From the NCBI GenBank assembly GCA_002422725.1, contig DITE01000061.1, positions 20,237 to 84,236 of the forward strand: a DNA stretch of 64,000 nt, read 5' to 3'. The stretch's first letter is position 1; every line of letters begins with the position of its first letter. A program made the position numbers and the translations under genes. Below the pieces are notes generated by a model that saw only the letters and a program-made list of their open reading frames with translations, ran no database searches and was not told the origin of the DNA. Of this stretch, positions 35,205 through 44,094 are shown in pieces. The stretch is from Bacteroidales bacterium UBA6192. Lineage in GTDB: Bacteria > Bacteroidota > Bacteroidia > Bacteroidales > F082.

Positions 35205-35358
35205 AATATCGTTTTACGCTAAACCCCTGAACGAAAAAATTGTTCAGTTGTCGTGATCATTAAGATTCTTGGAGAATTGGTTGTACAGACATTCATCAAT
35301 GTACGGCCAACCGGGATTAACTAATGAAATTAGTTGGTTTTACAGTCGTGCCTGTTGC

Positions 35359-35697
35359 TTAACGACCTATCTGCAACAACTTTCTCAATTCTTCGCCGTT
35401 GAAAGGCAGTATCTTGCCATGCTCATCCGGGCTAACACCCAATTTGATTCCATCTTCGTCAAGTTCATGAAGCCATTGATTGAACTCGCCAAGGTTCATC
35501 AGCTCAGTATTATAATTGATCCAGTCACCATCGATAGCGTTTAAGGCATCTTCCCTGCCGCACCAAACGGGCAGATATGACTGGCCGTTGGTGTCTTCGA
35601 GCATAGCAAACATACCACTATCGGCCTGCAACAACCACACTTCCTTGTTTTGTTTCACAATTTCAACAAATTTTTCAAGTCGCTGTTCATCATTCAT
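35359..35697 (-). CDS. DUF2750 domain protein
   Basis: The 112-residue acidic protein matches DUF2750. It shows KFVEIVKQNKEVWLLQ, the central YLPVWCGREDALN, FNQWLHELDEDGIKLGVSP and the ending GEELRKLL. The function is unknown; related proteins occur beside toxin or immunity genes in some genomes, but none is seen here. An AGGAGG Shine-Dalgarno sequence lies seven bases before the ATG. The ABC-F gene is 26 bases upstream on the same strand. Confidence 0.86.
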   Translation of the reverse strand: MNDEQRLEKFVEIVKQNKEVWLLQADSGMFAMLEDTNGQSYLPVWCGREDALNAIDGDWINYNTELMNLGEFNQWLHELDEDGIKLGVSPDEHGKILPFNGEELRKLLQIGR

Positions 35698-35723
35698 GGA
35701 TTAACCTCCTGATTATTATTTAA

Positions 35724-37601
35724 TTATGATCCAATTTCATCCAACTCAATCCAACGATTGGTTTTTTCATCTATCTGATCTATTATTTCTTTAATTCTGG
35801 CCGACAGTCGCTCCAAAGTTACATAATCTGTTGCATCCCCGTTCATTTCTTTTTGCAACTGACTTTTTTCCTCTTCAAGATGCTGAATATCAAGCTCAAG
35901 TTGTTCAAATTCCTTTTGTTCTCTGAACGAGCGTTTTTTCTGAACCGTAGTTTCTGCAGCAAGCCTGGGAAGCTGGGCGGGCCGTTCTGCCAATTTTTCG
36001 CGCGCGGCCACCTCATCAAGCAAATTGCGGTAATCGCTGTAGTTGCCGGTGAATCCTTTGATTTTGCCATCACCTTCGAAAACAAGCAGCTGATCGACTA
36101 CCTCATCCATGAAATAACGGTCGTGCGACACCACGATCAAACAACCTTTATATTGTTGAATGAACTCCTCAATGGCTTGCAGGGTCATGATGTCCATATC
36201 ATTGGTAGGCTCATCGAGGATAAGGAAGTTAGGGTTGCGCAACAAGACAGTGAGCAACATCAACCGGCGTTTTTCGCCCCCGCTGAGGAGTGCCACAGGC
36301 TGATGGTGCATATTGGCCGGAAACATAAACCGGTGCAGCATTTGCGAGGCAGTGGCTAAACCCTGGCCACCATCGGTAACCAGCTCGGCAATGTCTCTGA
36401 CAACGTCAATCACTTTTCGGCTTTCGTCGAGCTGGAACGATTCCTGTGTGAAATAGCCGTAAACAACTGTGTCGCCGCTTATAATGCGTCCTGAGTCAGG
36501 AGACATTTTCCCACTGATCAGGTTCAGGAAGGTCGACTTGCCAACGCCGTTTTTGCCTATCACGCCATATCGTTCGCCCTTGTTGAACATCAGATCAATG
36601 TCGTGGAGAATGGTGAGATCACCAAAACGTTTCGACACACTCTTCAGTTCAAGTATTTTACTACCCAGCCGGCTCATGTTCAAGCTAAGGGAAAGCTGTT
36701 TCTGGTGACGTTTCTGCCCTGCTTTTTCCTTCAGGTCATAAAATGCATCAATGCGGCTTTTCGATTTGGTGGTTCGCGCCTTGGGCATACGCCTGATCCA
36801 TTCGGTTTCTTTCTTCAGCAACTGCCCGGCCTTCTCGGTTTCAATCCGGATGGTCTCTTCACGTTCGTTGCTCTTTTTAACATAATACGAAAAGTTTCCC
36901 TGATGATGATAGAGTGTCCCAAACGCCAGTTCGAGTATGTTGTTACACACCCTATCGAGGAAATAGCGGTCGTGAGTCACCATCAGAAAGGTGATATTGC
37001 TTTGTTTAAGGTATTTCTCCAGCCACTCTATCATATCGATATCGAGATGGTTGGTGGGTTCATCCAGCAGCAACAGTTCGGGTTCGTCAAGCAAAACAAG
37101 AGCCAGTGCAAGGCGTTTGCGCTGTCCGCCCGAAAGCCCTGCAATGGGCAGATCGAATTGGTTAAGGTCAAAACGATCGAGCAGCATCTTCAATCTTCTT
37201 TCATAATCCCAGGCATTCAGTCTGTCCATGGCAGCGGTTGCCTCCTCAAGTTCCTTCTGCTGCTGCCCGGGCTCAGCATGTTTGGCCAGCACCTCCTCAT
37301 ACGCACGAATTGCCTTTAAAACGCCGGTATGCGAGCTGTTGATGAGTTCATGAATGCTGAGTTTTTCGTCAAACACAGGATGCTGCTCCAGAAAACCGAT
37401 CCGAATATCCGATGCCAGACTGATATTGCCGGTGTCGGAAGATTCTTTTCCGGCCAGCATGCGCATAAGGGTGGTTTTACCGGCTCCGTTGGGGGCAATC
37501 AGGGCTGTTTTGTCACCCTTGGCCAGTCCGAAGCTTAGGTGCTCAAACAGGGTCTTATCACCAATAAATTTTGAAAGATTTTCGACTGAGAGGTAATTCA
37601 T
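35724..37601 (-). CDS. ABC-F family ATPase (Uup-like)
   Basis: This 625-residue soluble protein has two ABC ATPase domains. Walker A motifs are APNGAGKTTLMRML and GKNGVGKSTFLNLI; signature motifs are LSGGQRKRLALA and LSGGEKRRLMLL; both Walker B motifs are LLDEPTNHLD-like. An arm and linker rich in Arg and Lys separate the domains, and a coiled coil (about 555-620) ends the protein, as in Uup and related translation factors. No transmembrane part exists, so a role at the ribosome rather than transport is expected. Confidence 0.92.
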   Translation of the reverse strand: MNYLSVENLSKFIGDKTLFEHLSFGLAKGDKTALIAPNGAGKTTLMRMLAGKESSDTGNISLASDIRIGFLEQHPVFDEKLSIHELINSSHTGVLKAIRAYEEVLAKHAEPGQQQKELEEATAAMDRLNAWDYERRLKMLLDRFDLNQFDLPIAGLSGGQRKRLALALVLLDEPELLLLDEPTNHLDIDMIEWLEKYLKQSNITFLMVTHDRYFLDRVCNNILELAFGTLYHHQGNFSYYVKKSNEREETIRIETEKAGQLLKKETEWIRRMPKARTTKSKSRIDAFYDLKEKAGQKRHQKQLSLSLNMSRLGSKILELKSVSKRFGDLTILHDIDLMFNKGERYGVIGKNGVGKSTFLNLISGKMSPDSGRIISGDTVVYGYFTQESFQLDESRKVIDVVRDIAELVTDGGQGLATASQMLHRFMFPANMHHQPVALLSGGEKRRLMLLTVLLRNPNFLILDEPTNDMDIMTLQAIEEFIQQYKGCLIVVSHDRYFMDEVVDQLLVFEGDGKIKGFTGNYSDYRNLLDEVAAREKLAERPAQLPRLAAETTVQKKRSFREQKEFEQLELDIQHLEEEKSQLQKEMNGDATDYVTLERLSARIKEIIDQIDEKTNRWIELDEIGS

Positions 37602-37655
37602 CTTGCTGGGCTCACCATATTTTGCATTGGGTGGGCAAAGCTACTACTTTTCGCG

Positions 37656-37692
37656 AAAAAAAACCGCCCTGAGTTGAATCGGGACGGTTTTT
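37656..37692 (-). terminator. Intrinsic terminator of the hydrogenase operon
   Basis: A stem formed by AAACCGCCC (37661-37669) and GGGACGGTTT (37681-37690), with one bulged base, is followed on the minus strand by a run of eight T residues (37663-37656). It lies 29 bases past the stop of the DHOD-like gene and thus ends the hox transcript. A T run on the plus strand makes it partly bidirectional. Confidence 0.75.
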
Positions 37693-37718
37693 AACGTCAA
37701 GTCTGGTTTGAGCCTGAA

Positions 37719-38696
37719 CTATTCAAAATTGCGCTTCATATATTGAATGCGCTCAAATGCAGCCGTGTTTTCGTGATGACTGTTTACCAATCCCCTGAAA
37801 TCGGCAATATTTTTATATCCGTGCTTTTTCATCCATTCGCTGAGTCCTTTTACAATTTCGGAGATGTAAGGAATGCCGTTCTGATAAAGCGTTGTACAAA
37901 TCTGAACGGTTGTCGCTCCGGCCAAAAGTTGTTTGGCAACACCAATTGAATAATGTATTCCGGTGTTGGCAGCCAGGTCTGTAGGTATTTTGCCGGCACT
38001 TAACAAGGCAATCCAGCGCATTGGAATTGACTTTTCATCGGGACCTGAAAACACATTGTCGGCTACTACTTTCATGGAGGCAATGTCAACATCGGGGTTA
38101 TAGAACCTGTTGAAAAGTACCAGGGCATCGGCGCCAGACTCAGCCAGACGCCAGGTCATTGCCATCATATTGGTGAACGAGGGTCCAATTTTTACGGCAA
38201 CAGGAATACTGACTTCCTTTTTAACTGCCAACAGTATGTCGATGTAGGTATCCTCAATTTGTTGGCTGCTAATGTTGCGGTCGAAAGGGAAAATGGCCAT
38301 ATTCAGCTCTATCCCATCAGCACCAGCTTCCTGAATTTTTGCGGCAAATGAAGGCCATTCAACCGGGCTCACACAGTTTATACTGGCAATTACCGGTATG
38401 GATACTTCTTTTTTGGCTTGTTTGATGAGTTTCAGGTAATCCTGTACACCGCCTCCTTTTGAGATATTCACAACATAATCTGATGCTTCAGGATACCAGA
38501 AATACATATCATTGCGTTTCAGTCCCGCTTCAGCTTTAGCCATGATTTGCTCTTCGAAGAGCGATTTAAGCACTATTGCACCGGCGCCAGCTTTGGCACA
38601 TGACTTAATGTTCTCAATATTTCCGGTGAGTTTTGAACTACTGACAATGATGGGATTCTTCAGATTAAGCCCCATATACGTTGTTGATAAATCCAT
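37719..38696 (-). CDS. Dihydroorotate dehydrogenase-like flavoprotein
   Basis: The 325-residue TIM-barrel protein resembles class 1 dihydroorotate dehydrogenases. It begins LSTTYMGLNLKNPIIVSSSKLTGN and carries FMN-binding segments in the C-terminal half (LAGATTVQICTTLYQNGI). At the place where class 1A enzymes have NLSCPN with the catalytic Cys, it has NMAIFPFD, so the general base is absent and true dihydroorotate oxidation is doubtful. It is the last gene of the hydrogenase operon, 16 bases after hoxW, before a good terminator. Similar DHOD-like genes are commonly annotated in anaerobes and cyanobacteria. A role as an FMN oxidoreductase tied to the NAD(H) or ferredoxin pool is a reasonable guess. 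Confidence 0.85.
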   Translation of the reverse strand: MDLSTTYMGLNLKNPIIVSSSKLTGNIENIKSCAKAGAGAIVLKSLFEEQIMAKAEAGLKRNDMYFWYPEASDYVVNISKGGGVQDYLKLIKQAKKEVSIPVIASINCVSPVEWPSFAAKIQEAGADGIELNMAIFPFDRNISSQQIEDTYIDILLAVKKEVSIPVAVKIGPSFTNMMAMTWRLAESGADALVLFNRFYNPDVDIASMKVVADNVFSGPDEKSIPMRWIALLSAGKIPTDLAANTGIHYSIGVAKQLLAGATTVQICTTLYQNGIPYISEIVKGLSEWMKKHGYKNIADFRGLVNSHHENTAAFERIQYMKRNFE

Positions 38697-38712
38697 GTTG
38701 AGTGTTTTTTAG

Positions 38713-39213
38713 TTAATGATCTGTTCGTTGAGAAACAGCATCTTCAATGCTGATCATTTCTGCAAGTCTTTTGATAAAAAAACTGAAGGCAAGTTCGAGA
38801 TTGTGTTGAGCCTTATCCGAGAGCTTCTCTACAAAATCCCATTCATGGCCTTTAATATGAAGCAGATAAGTTTCTGGTGCACGGTGATACATTTTTTTGC
38901 ACAGGTCGACCACAAAAGCTGGTGAAACAGCATGCATGGTAAACTCAACCCGGGCATCCGAGGGATCGACTTGCGTAAAGCTAAAATGTTTGATATCTTC
39001 CTGCGAGGCATCCACAAAGATAACAAGGTCTTTGTGAGCGATAAGTTCCGCATCCTCAATATTCAATTGATAATTGCAATCAAGGTTTACACCGGCAACA
39101 GGATGAATTTTCAACCATGCTTCCAACTTTTCAATGAAGGCAGCACCGAGGCCATCGTCCTGTCGTCCGGGATTACCATAACCGTAGATAAGTATGCGCT
39201 TATGCCGGGTCAT
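38713..39213 (-). CDS. hoxW: Hydrogenase maturation endopeptidase
   Basis: This 166-residue protein is of the HycI/HoxW family. The opening ILIYGYGNPGRQDDGLG contains the conserved acidic residues that bind nickel in the precursor. A second motif, FVDASQ, and a His-containing segment (FTMHAVSP) fit the fold. It should remove the 24-residue C-terminal tail of HoxH once Ni is inserted. It lies five bases after hoxH. The hyp genes needed for the rest of cofactor synthesis are not in the window. Confidence 0.9.
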   Translation of the reverse strand: MTRHKRILIYGYGNPGRQDDGLGAAFIEKLEAWLKIHPVAGVNLDCNYQLNIEDAELIAHKDLVIFVDASQEDIKHFSFTQVDPSDARVEFTMHAVSPAFVVDLCKKMYHRAPETYLLHIKGHEWDFVEKLSDKAQHNLELAFSFFIKRLAEMISIEDAVSQRTDH

Positions 39214-39218
39214 TCCTT

Positions 39219-40670
39219 TCAGCTTCTTTTCCTGTCAATAAGGTTGTTATTGCTATCGTATAGTGAAACTTCCAAAGGCATCTTTCCCAAAGCATGGGTA
39301 GCACAGCTCAGGCAGGGGTCATAAGCCCTGATAGCCACCTCCACTGAATTCATCATCCCTTCGGTAATCACTTCCTTGCCTGTCATCACCGATTTGGCCA
39401 CAAAATTCACCGAACGGTTCATGGGCTCATTGTTGTGTGTGGTTGAGACAATCAGGTTAGCCATTTCAATCTGGTCGTTGTCGTTAATCCGGTAATGATG
39501 GAACAGCGTCCCGCGCGGAGCTTCTATCAAGCCAACACCTTCTTTTTGTTTAGTGCCTTTGGTCACCAGATCATTGCCAAGCAAATCAGGATCGTTGAGT
39601 AGTTCACGGATCATTTCTGCAGCGTGCAATGTCTCGATAAGACGGGCATAATGGGTATGCAGACAGAAATTATTCGGTTTTCCATGGGTCAGAGCCTTGT
39701 ACTTTTCAAATTCCATCTGGGCAAGCGGAGTAGGAATAAAGTCAACTGTGTTGAGGCGTGCCAGCGGACCCACGCGGTACCAGCCATTATCTTTCCCGAA
39801 TTCTTTCAGATAGGGGAATTTCATATAGCTCCAACTGCGGACTTCTTCCTCAATATAATTTGTATATTCCTGATAATCTATATCATTCAGGATTTTGTTG
39901 CCGTTTGTATCCACAGCCCTAAGCACCCCATGATATAAGTCCATTGCTCCGTCTTTGCGAACAAGGCTTAAGTGATTGCTTGGAAAATGGGCAAATCCGT
40001 CGACCATTTCCTTGTTGGCATGATAATAATGCTTGAAGAATTCGAGTGCATCCTGGGCCCAGGAAACCATTTTATCGGCATTGAGCGGGTCGGCTCCTTT
40101 CAGAAATTCATCGCGTTCCTCAATGCTCAGGTTTTTATTGATACCACCAGGTATTGCTCCTGTTCCATGGATCTTTTTTCCGGCTGTGGCGCGGATAATC
40201 TCCTGTCCAAACTTGCGCATCATCACACCCTGCACAGCCAGTTCGGGCTTGGTGAGGGCTATACCAATGATATTCCGGATGGCCGGATCGCCGTCGAAGC
40301 CAAACAGGAAATCGGGTGCACTCAGGTGGAAAAAATGCAGGGCATGCGATTGAAAGAACTGTCCGTAATGCATCAGACGTCGCATTTTTTCACCTGTCGG
40401 AGTGAGTCCTTCACCGGTTCCGGCACCCACAATCACGTCCAATGCTTTGGCCGCTGCAAGGTGGTGGCTAACCGGGCAAATTCCACATAGGCGCTGAACG
40501 AGTACCGGAGCCTCCCAATAAGGTCGGCCCTGAACAAATCGCTCAAACCCCCTGAATTCGACAATATGAAGACGGGTTTGTTGTATATTTCCCTGATGAT
40601 CCATATGGATGGTCACTTTACCGTGACCCTCTACTCTGGTTACAGGTTCAATTGTTATCTTTTTTGACAT
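39219..40670 (-). CDS. hoxH: NAD-linked [NiFe] hydrogenase, large subunit
   Basis: This 483-residue subunit carries the NiFe(CN)2CO site. The N-terminal ligand motif is RLCGICPVSHH (Cys62, Cys65) and the C-terminal motif is DPCLSCATH (Cys453, Cys456). Cleavage after His459 would release a 24-residue extension beginning ALGKMPLEV. The partner genes for NuoF/NuoG-like diaphorase parts place it in group 3d, the bidirectional NAD(P)-coupled type, rather than 3b. A subgroup decision would need a tree. It is preceded by hoxY with a 20-base gap and followed by its protease gene. Confidence 0.94.
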   Translation of the reverse strand: MSKKITIEPVTRVEGHGKVTIHMDHQGNIQQTRLHIVEFRGFERFVQGRPYWEAPVLVQRLCGICPVSHHLAAAKALDVIVGAGTGEGLTPTGEKMRRLMHYGQFFQSHALHFFHLSAPDFLFGFDGDPAIRNIIGIALTKPELAVQGVMMRKFGQEIIRATAGKKIHGTGAIPGGINKNLSIEERDEFLKGADPLNADKMVSWAQDALEFFKHYYHANKEMVDGFAHFPSNHLSLVRKDGAMDLYHGVLRAVDTNGNKILNDIDYQEYTNYIEEEVRSWSYMKFPYLKEFGKDNGWYRVGPLARLNTVDFIPTPLAQMEFEKYKALTHGKPNNFCLHTHYARLIETLHAAEMIRELLNDPDLLGNDLVTKGTKQKEGVGLIEAPRGTLFHHYRINDNDQIEMANLIVSTTHNNEPMNRSVNFVAKSVMTGKEVITEGMMNSVEVAIRAYDPCLSCATHALGKMPLEVSLYDSNNNLIDRKRS

Positions 40671-40690
40671 AACTTAAGCGGTATTTTTGG

Positions 40691-41239
40691 TTAATCAAAT
40701 TTCACAACTTCATAAGGCAGTTTCAACGGATCGCCGGTAATCAGTGCTACAAGGGCATCCCAGATGAGATCGGCACGTGGCGGACAGCCCGGAAGAAAAT
40801 AATCAATCTTCACGATCTCGTGACATGGATACACCTTATCGAGCAGCATGGGCAACTCATCGTCGTTGGGCATAATTCCCAGCTTATTGAGTTGAACGGT
40901 TGGACCGTCAAGATAGGCTTCCTGGAGGCACTCCTCAATGGGAATCCCGTTGCGCAGGGCCGGCAGCCCACCCATAATGGCGCATTCGCCCAACGAAATG
41001 AGAATTTTGCAATTCTTTCTGAAAGATTTCAGCACTTCAACATTCTCGCTGTTGCAGCAGCCACCCTCAATAATTCCGATATCGACGGGTTTGGTAAATG
41101 TTTTGATGTCATCAACAGGCGATTTGTTGAACTCAACCAACTCGATCAGTTGCAGGATGCGTTCGTCAATATCCAATATCGACATATGACAGCCGAAACA
41201 GCCGGCTAATGATGTAGTTGCTATCACTGGTTTACTCAT
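40691..41239 (-). CDS. hoxY: NAD-linked [NiFe] hydrogenase, small subunit
   Basis: This 182-residue protein, short as in the HoxY type, has no signal peptide and only one cluster site. The proximal [4Fe-4S] ligands are Cys14 and Cys17 (AGCFGC), Cys86 (GECAIMGG) and Cys152 (PGCPP). It relays electrons between HoxH and the HoxFU diaphorase. A strong GGAGG ribosome binding site precedes the ATG. The upstream gene, hoxU, ends 18 bases before it. Confidence 0.93.
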   Translation of the reverse strand: MSKPVIATTSLAGCFGCHMSILDIDERILQLIELVEFNKSPVDDIKTFTKPVDIGIIEGGCCNSENVEVLKSFRKNCKILISLGECAIMGGLPALRNGIPIEECLQEAYLDGPTVQLNKLGIMPNDDELPMLLDKVYPCHEIVKIDYFLPGCPPRADLIWDALVALITGDPLKLPYEVVKFD

Positions 41240-41257
41240 GGTTATTTCCCTCCTTGC

Positions 41258-41953
41258 TTAAAGTTTTACATCGCTACCGATGGCGTTTTTATCAAATTTC
41301 CTTTGTCCAATAGGTTCAATAAAGCCTTTTTCTTTGACTAAAATGGATCCTACCGGGCAGTTTTTCATGGCCAGTTCGGCCAGTTCGGGTGTCATTTCGT
41401 GCGACAATTCTTTGTCCATGACCACTTCGAGACGGTGTCCCCTGTCGCGGAAGGCAAAAACAGACCTTCCTTGTTCGTCCTTGATGGTTTTAATGCAACG
41501 TTTGCACAAAATACACCGGTTCTGATCCTTGATGATATAAGGAGAGCTGGCATCCACTTCGCGCAGAGGAAATTCATATGGATAGCGGGGAACTAGCATC
41601 TGGTACAAATAGGCTAAAGCTTGTAGCTCGCAATTTCCGCTTTTCTCGCATGAAGGGCAAAAATGGTTCCCGCTAACAAAGAGGAGTTCGATGATCGATT
41701 TTCTTAAATCGCTGATTTCAGGTGAATTACTTTCAACCTCCATACCGTCGGCTACTGGTGTGGTACAGGAGGTCATCAGACGGCCGTTAATTTTAACGGT
41801 ACAAATCCTGCACGAACCTTTGGGTTTAACTCCCGGCATATTGCAGAGTGTCGGGATATACACTCCGTTTTCGAGCGCTGCTTCAACGATGTATTTACCT
41901 CTTTCGGTCATACATTCAACGCCATCGATTTTGAATTTTATCAGGTTACTCAT
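41258..41953 (-). CDS. hoxU: Hydrogenase diaphorase electron-transfer subunit
   Basis: This 231-residue iron-sulfur protein is related to the N-terminus of NuoG. A plant-type [2Fe-2S] site uses Cys37, 48, 51 and 63. A second cluster site has Cys99, 102 and 108 with His97 (HFCPSCEKSGNC). A third has Cys147, 150 and 153 and a distant Cys199 (NCPVG). This equals one [2Fe-2S] and two [4Fe-4S] clusters, as expected for HoxU. The open frame has a TTG two codons upstream, but the ATG at 41953 is the better start. Confidence 0.92.
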   Translation of the reverse strand: MSNLIKFKIDGVECMTERGKYIVEAALENGVYIPTLCNMPGVKPKGSCRICTVKINGRLMTSCTTPVADGMEVESNSPEISDLRKSIIELLFVSGNHFCPSCEKSGNCELQALAYLYQMLVPRYPYEFPLREVDASSPYIIKDQNRCILCKRCIKTIKDEQGRSVFAFRDRGHRLEVVMDKELSHEMTPELAELAMKNCPVGSILVKEKGFIEPIGQRKFDKNAIGSDVKL

Positions 41954-41984
41954 GTTCAATGATTTTTCTATTTAACACTTTGTA

Positions 41985-43793
41985 TTAGTGATGGTTGAAA
42001 TTTGGTACACGCCCAACAAACTTGCATGAATTTTGCACCGAAGCCACCAGATCGAATCCCTTATCAAATTCCTTATCTTTTTGTATAAGAACATCATACA
42101 AGGGTTTGAAGTTTTTGAGGCTGCTGATGATCGGATTTCCTGCAGTTTGACCCAATCCGCAACGGCTGGCCATAAGCACCTTACCCCATTGTTTCAGGTC
42201 CTCAAGATCATTGGCAACACCTTTTCCTTTAAGAATCTTATTCAGCTTATTGGTCATCACCTGAGTCATGTTACGGCAGGTGCTGCACGAACCGCATGAT
42301 TCATCGATGAAGAATTCCATGAAGTTAAGCACAACATCTTTGAGCAGGTTACGCTGTTTTCCAAAAATAATCATCGAACCACCGGTCGACAAGTCAGAAT
42401 AGCCTAAAGTACGGTGAAATTCGTTGGGGCCTATCAATGTTCCTGAGGGTCCGCCTACCTGAACTGCCTGCACGTCGTAGGCACCTACCATATTCAACAT
42501 ATCATCAACATTGAACCCCCAGTTGACCTCATACACGCCGGGGAACATACAATCGCCTGAAATACTGAGAATCTTGGTTCCGGTTGAGTCTTCGGTGCCA
42601 AACTGTGTAAACCATTCGCCTCCATTCTGGACGATGCGGACTGCAGTGGCAAATGTTTCCACATTGTTGATAATTGTCGGCTGGTTGAGGTATCCTTTTT
42701 CAACCGGGAAAGGTGGCTTATCGCGTGGTTCACCTCTTTTGCCTTCGAGCGATTCGATGAGTGCCGATTCCTCGCCACACACATAGGCTCCTGCGCCAAA
42801 TTGAATCCGGATATCAAAATCGAATCCTTCGATCCCTGAAATTTTTTCTCCCAGGAGTTTTTTACTGCGCATATCGTTCAGCACCTCTTCGAGGTACTCT
42901 TTCATATACCTGTATTCATACCTTAAGTATAAAATCCCTTCATCGCCACCTATTGCGAAACCGGCAATGGCCATTCCTTCGAAAACCAGTTCAGGTTTTT
43001 CGGTAAGAATAACCCTGTCTTTGAAAGTTCCGGGTTCGCCTTCATCAGCGTTACATAACACATAGTGTTTATCGCCTTTCGATCTGCGGCAGAATTCCCA
43101 CTTCAGTCCGGTAGGAAAGCCGGCTCCACCACGTCCGCGCATATGGCTATGCTTTATTTCTGCGATGACAGCCTCAGGCGACATTTTGGGTAAAACCTCC
43201 TTTATCACTGTGCCATAGGTATAATCGTCCGACAATATCATGCCTTTACGGCGGATATTGCTCGAAACCATGGACCTAAGGCTTGGCAAACTATTTTTAC
43301 CATCGCCATAGCTTTCGTTGATTAAATCCTCCACACCTCTTCCTTCTCTGATGTGTTTCAAGATTTCGCGAACCCTATAGGGGGTAAGGCGTGTGAACAC
43401 CCTGTTATTGATGAGGGCGGCTGGCTCTTGATCATTCATTCCGATACATGCCGTATTGAAAAGTCCGATTTTGCCATCAGCTGTTACTTCACCAAATTTG
43501 ATTCCAAGTTCTTTTTCGAAGGCTTCCTTAACCGCCTGGCGCCCGAACATTTGTGCTACAGCACTATCGTTCAGGTAAATTGCGTACTCACCACGGGGAC
43601 TGGTACTGAAAAAATGGTAAAAACTAATGGTCTGATTAACATCAACCCTTGAAATACCAAGCATATCTGCCATAATCTGTGTGGCATCGCCGGATATGTA
43701 TCCAAAAGTCTCCTGAGTATCAATCAGTATGTCCATGAGCCTGGTTTCGTCCTTACCATACCTCTCAACAATTTGCTTAACAGTGTCTTTCAT
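41985..43793 (-). CDS. hoxF: Hydrogenase diaphorase subunit, NuoE-NuoF fusion
   Basis: The 602-residue protein joins a NuoE-like N-terminal domain (1-150) to a NuoF-like NADH and FMN domain. FMN and NAD binding is shown by GRGGAGFPTGLKW (about 220) and CNADEGEPGTFKDR (about 247). The [4Fe-4S] site is SCGSCSTC (about 495) with a distant Cys in CGLGQTAG. The NuoE-like part retains only Cys116 (TACIGMNDQEP) of the four [2Fe-2S] ligands, so that cluster is probably lost. The length and fusion match the Ralstonia-type soluble hydrogenase, in which hoxE is not separate. It is the first gene of the operon. Confidence 0.93.
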   Translation of the reverse strand: MKDTVKQIVERYGKDETRLMDILIDTQETFGYISGDATQIMADMLGISRVDVNQTISFYHFFSTSPRGEYAIYLNDSAVAQMFGRQAVKEAFEKELGIKFGEVTADGKIGLFNTACIGMNDQEPAALINNRVFTRLTPYRVREILKHIREGRGVEDLINESYGDGKNSLPSLRSMVSSNIRRKGMILSDDYTYGTVIKEVLPKMSPEAVIAEIKHSHMRGRGGAGFPTGLKWEFCRRSKGDKHYVLCNADEGEPGTFKDRVILTEKPELVFEGMAIAGFAIGGDEGILYLRYEYRYMKEYLEEVLNDMRSKKLLGEKISGIEGFDFDIRIQFGAGAYVCGEESALIESLEGKRGEPRDKPPFPVEKGYLNQPTIINNVETFATAVRIVQNGGEWFTQFGTEDSTGTKILSISGDCMFPGVYEVNWGFNVDDMLNMVGAYDVQAVQVGGPSGTLIGPNEFHRTLGYSDLSTGGSMIIFGKQRNLLKDVVLNFMEFFIDESCGSCSTCRNMTQVMTNKLNKILKGKGVANDLEDLKQWGKVLMASRCGLGQTAGNPIISSLKNFKPLYDVLIQKDKEFDKGFDLVASVQNSCKFVGRVPNFNHH

Positions 43794-43858
43794 GAATGAT
43801 GAATTAAATTAAAGTTTCAAGATCAGGATACAATACTCTGTTGTGAATTAATTAACAG

Positions 43859-43866
43859 CAAAATTA
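43859..43866 (-). promoter_or_regulatory. Possible -7 element of the hox operon
   Basis: Read on the minus strand, this is TAATTTTG. A TTG lies only 15 bases upstream, short for the usual spacing, so confidence is limited. The leader to the hoxF ATG would be about 60 bases. Confidence 0.38.
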
Positions 43867-44094
43867 GTTTGTTTTTTGCCACAACGGACATTTTTACAAA
43901 ATTTAGAATCGTTTTAAATTGGAGATTTTATGTCATCCGGTTTACGATTTCTTCTCAGCCAGAATGCTGTATATGAGGACTTAAAACTTAAAGCAAGTCA
44001 ACAAACCTTTTTTCAAAGTTTAGGCAGACTGAGTAAAGATACACAGCAAATGAGTTTGTCCATACGCAAAAACAGGTATTTGTTCAGAATATAC

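Noticed and set aside
35319..35335. Perfect hairpin AACTAAT-GAA-ATTAGTT downstream of DUF2750
   Set aside because: The stem is AT-rich and no T run follows on the minus strand, so it is not supported as a terminator.
35269..35544. Plus-strand frame overlapping DUF2750
   Set aside because: It is antisense to a gene with a strong Shine-Dalgarno sequence and a known domain.
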